Of a stretch of DNA of 64,000 bases, positions 45,455 to 52,612 are shown piece by piece. The stretch's first letter is position 1, and each line of letters starts with the position of its first letter. The stretch spans positions 481,721-545,720 of the forward strand of contig NZ_FXUL01000002.1 of NCBI RefSeq assembly GCF_900182955.1. The letters are read 5' to 3'. The notes under the pieces were generated by a model that saw nothing but the letters and a program-made list of their open reading frames with translations, did not search any database and had not been told where the DNA came from. The position numbers and the translations under genes were made by a program. The stretch comes from Noviherbaspirillum suwonense (GTDB lineage Bacteria; Pseudomonadota; Gammaproteobacteria; Burkholderiales; Burkholderiaceae_D).

Positions 45455-45871
45455 TTAACGCGTCGGATTTCTGAATGTCCATAATGCGTTTATCGTGTAG
45501 TTCCATAGCAATACACCCAGTGTAGTAAGGAGCTGCGCCGCAGCAGGATGCATTCCGAACGAGGCCAGGAAAGCAAGCAGGAGCGAGTTAAGGGCAAGCC
45601 CTAGCACAGCGGTGACAATGAAGCGTGGCAGCGTGCTCGCATGGCTGCCCTTGCTGCGGAAAGTCAGGCGCGCATTCAGCAGGTAATTGGCCGCCGCGCT
45701 GACAGCGAAACCGATGCCGGACGCAAGCACGAGCGGATACCCGGCAAGCCAAATCAGCAGGCTCATCACTGCATATTGCACGCCCGTGGCGAAGCCGCCG
45801 ACCAGTATGAAACTGACGAAGCTGCGTGCCGTGAGGTTGCTGCCTGTCCCCACGGGTAGGGGCGCGCTCAT
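45455..45871 (-). CDS. GtrA-like flippase
   Basis: 138 residues from the ATG at 45871 (MSAPLPVGTGSN), with GGTGGAAC before it. Four hydrophobic segments are visible: SFVSFILVGGFATGVQYAVMSLL, then LVLASGIGFAVSAAANYLLNARLTF (the family's signature NYxxxxxxTF), then FIVTAVLGLALNSLLLAFL, then LLTTLGVLLWNYTINALWTF. This is the GtrA/DPMS flippase family, which turns undecaprenyl-phosphate-sugar to the periplasmic side. The stop codon abuts the ribosome binding site of the following gtrB gene. Only one GtrA serves two GtrBs in the cassette. Confidence 0.9.
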   Translation of the reverse strand: MSAPLPVGTGSNLTARSFVSFILVGGFATGVQYAVMSLLIWLAGYPLVLASGIGFAVSAAANYLLNARLTFRSKGSHASTLPRFIVTAVLGLALNSLLLAFLASFGMHPAAAQLLTTLGVLLWNYTINALWTFRNPTR

Positions 45872-46439
45872 GGCCGTTCCACCGTGGTTGTCGCCCCGAA
45901 CGCTGGCATGAAGCCTGTCGTGCGCCGCGGCGCGCGTCGCATCGGCCGAACGCACTGCGACCTGAGGTGACTGGCGGGAATCAAAAAGGCATATACGCCT
46001 GGCGACGAACCTGCTGGCCGACCGGGGATAAAGATCGATGGCCGGTTGCGGTGATGATTTTTCTTCAGGAACAAATTCGATATCCGAGAAATGATGCGTT
46101 GGGTTAAGTTGATGAAGTGTAGCCAATACAGGCTTGAATTGTTTTGCAAAATTGCAAATATTTATAGGGAAGTAGGCTGGGTTGCACGGTCAAATGCTTT
46201 CTGCTTCCCCCGCCCAGCAAACAGGGTGTGGAGACATTGGGTGCAATGGTGCCACAGCGCCAGGCAGCCAAGCGTGTTCACAGCAAGGGTCGCTTTCGAT
46301 ATCACTGGACCTCGGCCGTCCGGAAACGGTATGAGGTCTGCGCCGCCCACATGAGCGCCCGGCCTGCCTAAATGCACCAGGCGGGAGCCGACCGGCATAG
46401 TCAAGTGCAGTAGGCGATAGATCAGCGCTGCAGGGACGC
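45872..46439. other. Gene-free region between gtrA and the RNA candidate
   Basis: About 570 bases; the open frame upstream of gtrA (to 46126) is long but has no good start signal or family likeness. It may be a 5' leader of gtrA. Nothing else is recognised. Confidence 0.4.
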
Positions 46440-46583
46440 AAAAAAATCCCCGCCTGTACAGCAGCGGGGTGGAAGCGGCGATCGGCGCTAACCCGATCTT
46501 CACAGCCGTCAGAGGACGAAGGGATGGTTACGTTCTCTGGTCGGACCGGCTGCCTTAGCGCCTGAGCTGGCGCACCATGCCGG
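46440..46583 (-). ncRNA. Candidate multi-hairpin small RNA ending in an intrinsic terminator
   Basis: On the minus strand (5' at 46583) there are four successive stems. An outer GCCGG/CCGGC pairing encloses GCGCC/GGCGC (46558-46573). A 9-bp stem lies at 46510-46539 with a 12-base loop. GATCGG/CCGATC sits at 46480-46498. Last is CCCCGC/GCGGGG with seven T residues (46440-46469), a convincing terminator. A TATATT box lies near 46587. The shape is that of a free small RNA or an attenuated leader of gtrA, 570 bases downstream. I recognise no known riboswitch or sRNA family. Confidence 0.45.
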
Positions 46584-46945
46584 CAAATATACAAAACGCG
46601 CGCCCCCTAGCGCCGCTGCATGCAACTTGCTTACTTTTGTTACATCCGGAAATGCTTTTCCATTAAACCGGCCTGCTGTCCGGAGCTGTCCAGCCAGGGC
46701 CGGCCCGGTCCTGATTCGGGTGAGCAGGCAACTGAAAAACCGGGTGTCATCCGTCCATTTTTTTATGAATTAAAGGTGGAATAATCGCTTGAAAAAGTAC
46801 GGATTTACCCCCATCTCAAAACCATGACGGCTTGATCTGGTACGCAAAAGTTCTTATTTAGAAACAAAGATTTAGACGTTGTTGCTGAGAGAACGCCGGC
46901 GGTTTGCTCATCCGTTAAACTGCTTAAAAAATCACCAAATAAGTG

Positions 46946-46974
46946 TTGCATCATGCTGTTATTTTGGGTACCAT
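46946..46974 (+). promoter_or_regulatory. Candidate sigma70 promoter of the recombination cassette
   Basis: TTGCAT (46946-46951) and TACCAT (46969-46974) are separated by exactly 17 bases, in an AT-rich stretch that points towards the recombination genes. Each box matches the consensus at four of six places. The first gene starts 460 bases later, implying a long leader. Confidence 0.35.
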
Positions 46975-47100
46975 AGCACTGTGTTTTTATACAGCACTAA
47001 CGAACAGCGAACACCGAACAGCACAGAACTTAACATTGCAGTATCGGCAGCACCGCAATAACCGTAGCAGTCGCCGCAGGCCGGCATCCCATTAACCTTC

Positions 47101-47149
47101 CTGAAGACTCGTCGCGACGACATTGCCGTCGCGGCACAGGTGTCTTCAG
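47101..47149 (+). ncRNA. Structured leader element
   Basis: CTGAAGAC...CGCGACG pairs with CGTCGCG...GTCTTCAG (two stacked stems of seven to eight base pairs, with internal bulges of four and eight bases and a small loop ACATTGC). It lies in the leader between the candidate promoter and the 214-aa gene. No T-run follows. It may be a regulatory RNA structure or a protein-binding site. Confidence 0.35.
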
Positions 47150-47434
47150 CATTTGCGGATTAAGCATGAGCTGGATGTTCCAGGCTTAATGTCTGACCAC
47201 ATCCATGCCAGGAGGCGTAGCCGTCGCGCGCGTTGTGCCTGTTACCGCCTGTTTTCTTAATCTGGACTGTAGGGCCTGCGGCCGACCTGCCGGGACGGTT
47301 ACCGCAATAGCCTTGGCGTTAATGCAGCAACCCGGATTTTCATTTTTGTTTCGCAACTATTTTAGGCGCTTTGTGCGCGCACGAGCGTTGTCGGGCCTGG
47401 CCCGGTCATCTGAGGAAGGTTTAGCCTGAGTGCC

Positions 47435-48079
47435 ATGAAAAAATTGAGAATTCGCTATCCGCAAGCAGTCAATCCGGAAACCTTCGACGTCGCGGCGCAC
47501 GCGGAAACCGCGCCCGGCGCGCTGGTGGAGGCTATTTTGCTGACCTCCGAGATCTGCGGGCAGCTGCTGTCGCCGGCCGCGGCCCGCATCCTCGCCGGAG
47601 ACCTGGCGGACTTCGACGAGACCGCCATCCTGGGCGCGCTGGCGCGCTGCCGTATCGAGGTGCACGGCCGGCTGAAGGTGGTCGACATCATCGTGCGCAT
47701 TGCCGATGGGCGCCCGGACGCCGAGGAGGCCTGGCACATGCTGCCGATGGACGAGATGACGTCCACGGTCTGGACCGAAGAAATCGCCCATGCATGGGGA
47801 GTGGCGTCGCCGCTGCTGGAAGCCGGTGAGATCGCGGCTGCCCGCACCGCATTCGGCGAAAGCTATGCAAAGGCGGTGCAGCAGGCCCGCATCCGGCGCG
47901 AGCCGGTACGCTGGATGCCTTCGCTGGGCAGCGACGTGCGGGGCCGCGAGGCGGTGGTACTGGATGCGGTCCGCAAGGGTCGCCTGAGCATGACGCAGGC
48001 CAGCGCGCTGCTGCCGCCGGGCGATCTGCCAGCGCTGGCTGCCAACGATGCGCCGGTCAAGGTCAGGAAGCTGCACTGA
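47435..48079 (+). CDS. Hypothetical protein opening the recombination cassette, 214 aa
   Basis: I do not recognise this protein. It is soluble, has no signal peptide, and is mostly helical: an N-terminal half with an acidic segment (VVDIIVRIADGRPDAEEAWHMLPMDE) and TVWTEEIAHAWGVASPLLEAGEIAAARTAFGESYAKAVQQAR, which resembles the helical regions of phage replication/recombination accessory proteins, and a C-terminal part RGREAVVLDAVRKGRLSMTQASALL with a short helix-turn-helix-like look. It precedes the ATPase gene by about 185 bases on the same strand. A role as partner or loader of the ATPase/SSB is possible by position only. Ribosome binding site: a weak GAGGAAGG about 18 bases upstream. Confidence 0.6.
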   Translation: MKKLRIRYPQAVNPETFDVAAHAETAPGALVEAILLTSEICGQLLSPAAARILAGDLADFDETAILGALARCRIEVHGRLKVVDIIVRIADGRPDAEEAWHMLPMDEMTSTVWTEEIAHAWGVASPLLEAGEIAAARTAFGESYAKAVQQARIRREPVRWMPSLGSDVRGREAVVLDAVRKGRLSMTQASALLPPGDLPALAANDAPVKVRKLH

Positions 48080-48119
48080 AACGCAGAGGTGGATCGGGAC
48101 GGCCCGGCAGCCCGCCACC

Positions 48120-48251
48120 ATGAAGGGTTCAACCCGCCAGACCGGGCAGGCATCCGGCTGCCTATGCACGCCGGGTGAGATGGACCAGGACGGCATGCCG
48201 TATCCCGAGCAGGTCGGCCGTCGCATGCAGTTTGAAGAAACCCAAACCTAA
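48120..48251 (+). CDS. Possible small protein, 43 aa
   Basis: A short frame in the gap between the 214-aa gene and the ATPase gene (MKGSTRQTGQASGCL to RMQFEETQT). No ribosome binding site precedes it, so it may be spacer. It ends eight bases before the Shine-Dalgarno of the next gene, which would suit a real cistron. Weak support. Confidence 0.25.
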   Translation: MKGSTRQTGQASGCLCTPGEMDQDGMPYPEQVGRRMQFEETQT

Positions 48252-48264
48252 AGGAAAAGTCATC

Positions 48265-49191
48265 ATGGCTGGATTTGAAATTCACCGCGCTACGAAACGC
48301 CGTGCCAAGCTGCGCCTGGGCATGTCCGGCCCTGCCGGCAGCGGCAAGACCTACTCCGCACTGCTGATCGCCGGCGGACTGGGTGGACGCATCGGCATGA
48401 TCGATACCGAGCATGGCAGCGGCGACCTGTACGCCGACCTGCTGCCGGACGGCTACGACGTGCTGCAGCTGGCGCCGCCGTTCACGCCTGCCCGCTATAT
48501 CGAGGCGATCCATGCGCTGGAAGACGCCGGCGTGCAGACCATCATCGTCGACAGCCTGACCCATGCATGGAGCGGCGAAGGCGGCTCGCTCGACCGCCAG
48601 GGCAAGATTGCCGACAAGTCCGGCAACAGCTGGCAGGCGTGGCGGCAGGTGACGCCCGAGCACAATGCGCTGGTGGAGGCGCTGCTGCAGAGCCGCTGCC
48701 ACATCATTGCGACGATGCGCGCGAAGACCGAGTACGTGCAGGAGAAGGATGAGCGCACCGGCCGCCAGACCGTGCGCAAGATCGGCCTGGCGCCCATCAT
48801 GCGCGACGGCATCGAGTACGAGTTCACGACCTTCCTGGAACTAGACCTGCATCACATGGCCTTCGCCGGCAAGGACCGTACGCGGCTGTTCGACGGCTCG
48901 ATCTTCAAGCCGGAACTCGACACCGGCCGCAAGCTGCTGACCTGGCTCGACGCGGGTGTCGACGCACCGGTCAAGCGCACCGTCGCCGACGAGGAAAAGA
49001 CCGGCATGCTGCAGGCGATTTCCAGCGCCGACACGCTGGATGACCTGTTCAAGGCATTCTCTTCGGCTTACCGGGTCGCGACCGCGCTGTCCGACACGCA
49101 GACGCTGGCCGAGCTGACGTCGCTGAAGAACGAGCGCAAGGCGTGGCTGGAAGCGCAGAACGAAGAACAGCCCTACGACATCGCAGCATGA
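48265..49191 (+). CDS. Phage-type recombination ATPase (Sak4/AAA_24-like)
   Basis: 308 residues from the ATG at 48265, with AAAGGAAAAG upstream. A RecA-core P-loop protein: Walker A GPAGSGKT at 22-29, an acidic GMIDTEHGSGD (phage AAA_24 trait), Walker B QTIIVDS near 92-97, and RMRAKTEYVQEKDERTGRQ in the DNA-binding loop region. It is like the Sak4 single-strand annealing-type or AAA_24 ATPases of siphoviruses that work with SSB in recombination. The TGA overlaps the next start (ATGA) so the Gp157 gene is coupled. The order ATPase-Gp157-SSB is that of phage recombination modules. No capsid, tail or integrase gene is in the window. Confidence 0.82.
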   Translation: MAGFEIHRATKRRAKLRLGMSGPAGSGKTYSALLIAGGLGGRIGMIDTEHGSGDLYADLLPDGYDVLQLAPPFTPARYIEAIHALEDAGVQTIIVDSLTHAWSGEGGSLDRQGKIADKSGNSWQAWRQVTPEHNALVEALLQSRCHIIATMRAKTEYVQEKDERTGRQTVRKIGLAPIMRDGIEYEFTTFLELDLHHMAFAGKDRTRLFDGSIFKPELDTGRKLLTWLDAGVDAPVKRTVADEEKTGMLQAISSADTLDDLFKAFSSAYRVATALSDTQTLAELTSLKNERKAWLEAQNEEQPYDIAA

Positions 49192-49694
49192 ACCCGGTCT
49201 TCGAAGCCTTCGAGCTGGCCGCGCAGTACCGGCGGCTGGCGGAAATGCTGGCCGAGCAGCATGACGATCCGCAGCTGATCGCCGATACGCTCGACAGCCT
49301 TTCCGGTCCGCTCGACGAGCGCCTGGAAAACCTGGCCAAGATGGTCCGCAATGTCGAGACCGCCGCGCGCGGCGTCGAGCAGACCATCGCCGGCCTGGAA
49401 ACGCGGCATGCGGCGCTTTCGCGCGCTTCCGAGCGCGGCCGCAAGCTGATACAGGACCTGATGCAGACCGCAAGAAGGGACAAGGTCACCACCGCCCTGT
49501 TCTCGATGGCGCTGCGCAAGAACCCGCCCGCGGTCGTCATCGACCGCGAGCAGGACCTGCCGCCGCAGTATCTGCTGCAGCCGCAGGCGCCGCCGCCGGC
49601 GCCGGACAAGAAAGCCATTGCGGCGGCATTGAAAGCGGGCACGCCGGTGCCGGGAGCCCACGCGGAACAACGCCTGCGGCTCGAAATTCATTAA
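49188..49694 (+). CDS. Siphovirus Gp157-family protein
   Basis: 168 residues from the ATG at 49188, which overlaps the ATPase stop. The sequence is strongly helical: an N-terminal YRRLAEMLAEQHDDPQLIADTLDSLSGPLDERLENLAKMVRNVE and a coiled-coil middle (IAGLETRHAALSRASERGRKLIQDLMQ), then a Pro-rich linker and a basic tail. This is the Gp157 (phage Sfi-type) pattern, a family linked to phage recombination modules and to resistance to phage in Streptococcus. It lies between the ATPase and SSB genes. Its exact action is not known. Confidence 0.82.
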   Translation: MNPVFEAFELAAQYRRLAEMLAEQHDDPQLIADTLDSLSGPLDERLENLAKMVRNVETAARGVEQTIAGLETRHAALSRASERGRKLIQDLMQTARRDKVTTALFSMALRKNPPAVVIDREQDLPPQYLLQPQAPPPAPDKKAIAAALKAGTPVPGAHAEQRLRLEIH

Positions 49695-49723
49695 GCACGA
49701 CCCTGCAAAACGAGGAGAGCACC

Positions 49724-50182
49724 ATGAGCACCCTGAACAAAGTCACCCTGATTGGCTATCTCGGTCGCGACCCGGAAACCCGGTCCACCGCTGCCGGCGA
49801 CACGGTCGCGCAGTTCACGCTGGCGACGACCGAGACCTGGAAAGACAAGGCTACCGGCGAAAAGAGGGAAGCGACCGAATGGCATCGCGTCGTGCTCTAC
49901 CGGAAGCTGGCGGAGATCGCCGCGCTGTACCTGAAGAAGGGCTCGCTGGCCTATGTCGAAGGCCGACTGCAGACCCGCAAGTACACCGGCAAGGACGATG
50001 TCGAACGCTATGTGGTCGAGATCATCGCCGATGACCTGCGCCTGCTGGGCGGACGCCCGGCCAGCGACTATGCCGACGACGACAGGAAGTCGGATGCGGC
50101 AGCGCCGCGGACGACGACCCGCAAGTCGGCCGGGCCGCAGCTGGCCGAGCTTGAACTGGAAGACGACGCGATTCCGTTCTAA
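49724..50182 (+). CDS. ssb: Single-stranded DNA-binding protein
   Basis: 152 residues. An OB fold (MSTLNKVTLIGYLGRDPETR, then WHRVVLYRKLAEIAALYLKKGSLAYVEGRLQTRKY) and the acidic C-terminal tip DDAIPF that binds partner proteins (LEDDAIPF). It starts after CGAGGAGAGCACC. This is probably a phage-like or second SSB rather than the only chromosomal one, because it sits in a recombination cassette. A strong terminator follows. Confidence 0.92.
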   Translation: MSTLNKVTLIGYLGRDPETRSTAAGDTVAQFTLATTETWKDKATGEKREATEWHRVVLYRKLAEIAALYLKKGSLAYVEGRLQTRKYTGKDDVERYVVEIIADDLRLLGGRPASDYADDDRKSDAAAPRTTTRKSAGPQLAELELEDDAIPF

Positions 50183-50248
50183 GCGCGTTCCAGGCGCCCT
50201 GCCTGCGTGCAGACATTGCACGCCCAGGTAGTGCAGCATTGCAGCACG

Positions 50249-50283
50249 GCCGCCCGCTTCGGCATGAACGGGCGGCTTTTTTT
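50249..50283 (+). terminator. Rho-independent terminator after ssb
   Basis: GCCGCCCG pairs perfectly with CGGGCGGC around a 12-base loop and is followed by seven T residues. It ends the 214-aa-ATPase-Gp157-ssb transcript and separates the helicase gene from it, or allows partial readthrough. Confidence 0.85.
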
Positions 50284-50327
50284 CTACCCGGTTTTTCACT
50301 TCCTTTTCTACTTCGCTTCCGGCATTC

Positions 50328-52559
50328 ATGGACCAGGCTACCGGCATCCTGTCATCGCTCTCCGTCTACAACGACAACTGGGGACGCGGCAGCTTGCGTC
50401 TCGATGACGGCAAGCGGCTGGCCTGCGTCGGCGAGGCGCTGGCCGGACTCTCCGCCGGCAACCGCTACCGCGTCGAAGGTCGTATCGTCGAGCACCCGCA
50501 ATACGGCAAACAGATCATGGTCAACGCCGCCGCGGTCGACCTGCCCTGCTCCGCCGACGCGCTGGTTGCGCACCTGAAAGCCAACTTCCGCGGCTGCGGC
50601 GAAGCGACTGCGCGCAAGCTCGTCGCCCATTACGACGACCGGCTGCATGCATTGCGCGACCTGCTGATCGAGAACCCGCAGGGGCTGGATTTCTCTGTCG
50701 TTACCAGGCGCCGCATTGCCGCGGCCGATGGCCTGGACACCGCTTCGCTGGTCTGCCGCGATCTCTCCGGCCGCGTCGGCGCCACCGGCATCCGGCATGC
50801 GGTGCTGCGCCGGCTGGCGGAGTGGCTGCTGCCCTCCTCCACTGCGGCGCCGGACCCCGTGCGCAAGGCGTGGGCGGTGCTTGCCGGGAATCCGTATGCG
50901 CCGATCCAGCAGGTTGACGGCTACAGCTTCCCGGTCGCCGACCGGATCGCGCTGACCTGCGTCGGCTTCCCGCGTTTTCACAATGCGCGGCTGGCGGCGC
51001 TGGCCACGCATGCGCTGCGCGATGGCTGCGAGCGCAATGGCCACAGTTTTCTGAGTGCCGAAGAGCTGGCTGAACGCATCGCCGCCTGCGACCCGGAAGC
51101 GCCGCCGCAGGCCGCGCTGGCCGCCGCGCTTGCGCAGGAAGAGCCGGTGGTCGTCAGGGACGGCTGCCATTATCCGCGCCACCTGTTCCACTGCGAACAG
51201 GCGCTGGCCTTGCACCTGGCCCGGCGCGCGCTGCAGATCGCCGCGCCGATATCGCCGCTGGACGCGGCCGGGCTGGAGGCGGAGATCGCGGCCGCGGAGC
51301 GCGGCATGGGCGACGGATTCAGGCTCGACGGCGGCCAGCGCCTGGCGCTGCTGCGCATGCTTGCCTCTTCCCACCTGGTGCATACGCTGACGGCCGGCCC
51401 GGGCTGCGGCAAGACCGCGATGATGGAAATGCTGGCCCACGTGGCCCGCGACCGCAACATCCTCTTCTGCGCGCCGACCGGCAAGGCAGCCAAGGTGCTG
51501 TCTTCCCGCGTGCGGCGCTACGGACGCAGCGCCGTCACCATTCACAGCCTGCTCGGCGTCAAGGACGAAGGCTACCGGCATGACCCGGACAACCCGCTGG
51601 ACGCGGACATCGTGGTGGTCGACGAGTCGTCGATGCTGGACCTGGCGCTGGCGCGCGCATTGCTCGATGCGCTGCCGCCGGGCTGCCACCTGATCCTGCT
51701 GGGCGACACCGGGCAGCTGTCGTCGGTCGGGCCCGGCGACGTGCTGGCCAGCGTTTTGAAGCTGCCCGGCGACCATCACCGGCTGCACCAGGGCCACCGC
51801 AACGACGGCGGCATCCGCGAGCTGGTGCAGCAGTGCCGGCGCGGCGACGTCGATTGCCGCGACCGGCCCGGCGTGCGCTTTTCGCGCTCGCTGCCGCCGC
51901 CGGACGATGTCGGGCTGAGCCGGGTCGTGCACACCTATCTCGATGCGGTGAGGCGCTGCGGCCAGGACCGCGTCGCGCTGCTGATGCCGCGGCGCAAGGG
52001 CGATATCCATGCGCCGGGCTGGAACACCACGTTCATGAACGAGGCGCTGCGGCGCGAACTCAACCCCGACGGCAAGCGCGTGCCCGGCAACATGCTGCGG
52101 CTGGGCGACCGGATCATCATCCGCAAGAATCTCGCGCTGGACGACGAAGGCAGCGAGCAGGTGGTCAACGGCGACACCGGCACGCTGGCCGGCTGCATCG
52201 TTGACGATTCAGGCATGAACGTGCTGCACCTCGAACTGTCGCTGGACGACGGCCGCCGCATACGGTTTCCGGGCGGCGCGATGGAGAGCCTTGGGCTGGC
52301 CTACGCAATGACCGTGCATGCGGCGCAAGGCTCCGAGTACCAGGAAGTGATCGTCATCTGCACCGGCGGCTCGCCCGCCTTCGTCCATCGCGGCATGCTG
52401 TACACCGCGTTTTCACGTGCGCGGGACAGCCTCACGGTGCTGGGCGACCCGGGCGCGATCCGGGCGATCTGCATGCGGCCTGCGCCCAAGCGCAATGCGC
52501 TGCTGGTGGAACGGACGGTCGGCGCGATGCGGCGGATGCATCGGGCCGGCGTCCGCTGA
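50328..52559 (+). CDS. RecD2-like ATP-dependent DNA helicase
   Basis: 743 residues. An N-terminal OB-like part (GILSSLSVYNDNWGRGSLRL, RVEGRIVEHPQYGKQIMVN) and helix-hairpin-helix-like region (KANFRGCGEATARKLVAHY) are like RecD2. The helicase core has Walker A GPGCGKT at 357-363, KAAKVLSSRVRRYGRSAVTIHSLLG, DEQ-type VVDESSMLDLALA, GDTGQLSSVGPGD, and C-terminal UvrD-like VHAAQGSEYQEVIVI with HRGMLYTAFSRARDSLTVLG. RecD2 unwinds 5' to 3' and acts in mismatch or fork repair. The start at 50328 has no clear ribosome binding site. It lies after the ssb terminator, so it may be expressed apart from the cassette yet is in the same functional set. Confidence 0.85.
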   Translation: MDQATGILSSLSVYNDNWGRGSLRLDDGKRLACVGEALAGLSAGNRYRVEGRIVEHPQYGKQIMVNAAAVDLPCSADALVAHLKANFRGCGEATARKLVAHYDDRLHALRDLLIENPQGLDFSVVTRRRIAAADGLDTASLVCRDLSGRVGATGIRHAVLRRLAEWLLPSSTAAPDPVRKAWAVLAGNPYAPIQQVDGYSFPVADRIALTCVGFPRFHNARLAALATHALRDGCERNGHSFLSAEELAERIAACDPEAPPQAALAAALAQEEPVVVRDGCHYPRHLFHCEQALALHLARRALQIAAPISPLDAAGLEAEIAAAERGMGDGFRLDGGQRLALLRMLASSHLVHTLTAGPGCGKTAMMEMLAHVARDRNILFCAPTGKAAKVLSSRVRRYGRSAVTIHSLLGVKDEGYRHDPDNPLDADIVVVDESSMLDLALARALLDALPPGCHLILLGDTGQLSSVGPGDVLASVLKLPGDHHRLHQGHRNDGGIRELVQQCRRGDVDCRDRPGVRFSRSLPPPDDVGLSRVVHTYLDAVRRCGQDRVALLMPRRKGDIHAPGWNTTFMNEALRRELNPDGKRVPGNMLRLGDRIIIRKNLALDDEGSEQVVNGDTGTLAGCIVDDSGMNVLHLELSLDDGRRIRFPGGAMESLGLAYAMTVHAAQGSEYQEVIVICTGGSPAFVHRGMLYTAFSRARDSLTVLGDPGAIRAICMRPAPKRNALLVERTVGAMRRMHRAGVR

Positions 52560-52612
52560 CGGAAACGCCGCCGGGGCAGCGCGCCTTCAGCCAGTCGCCT
52601 CGACGCCGTCGT

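Larger units (their letters stand above)
46584..47434. other. Gene-free control region upstream of the recombination cassette
   Basis: About 850 bases without a supported gene. It contains a promoter-like pair at 46946-46974 and a long hairpin at 47101-47149, and then AT/GC-mixed leader up to the 214-aa gene. An ORF at 46879-47061 exists but has no ribosome binding site or family likeness. Confidence 0.45.

Noticed and set aside
46440..46583. c-di-GMP, cobalamin, TPP, FMN, glycine or SAH riboswitch
   Set aside because: None of the conserved cores of these classes could be found in the hairpin series.
50352..52010. 552-codon open frame opposite the helicase gene
   Set aside because: Composition is typical of an antisense shadow and the sense strand is a clear RecD2-like helicase.
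47435..52559. A complete prophage
   Set aside because: No integrase, repressor, terminase, portal, capsid, tail or lysis gene lies on either side within the window.
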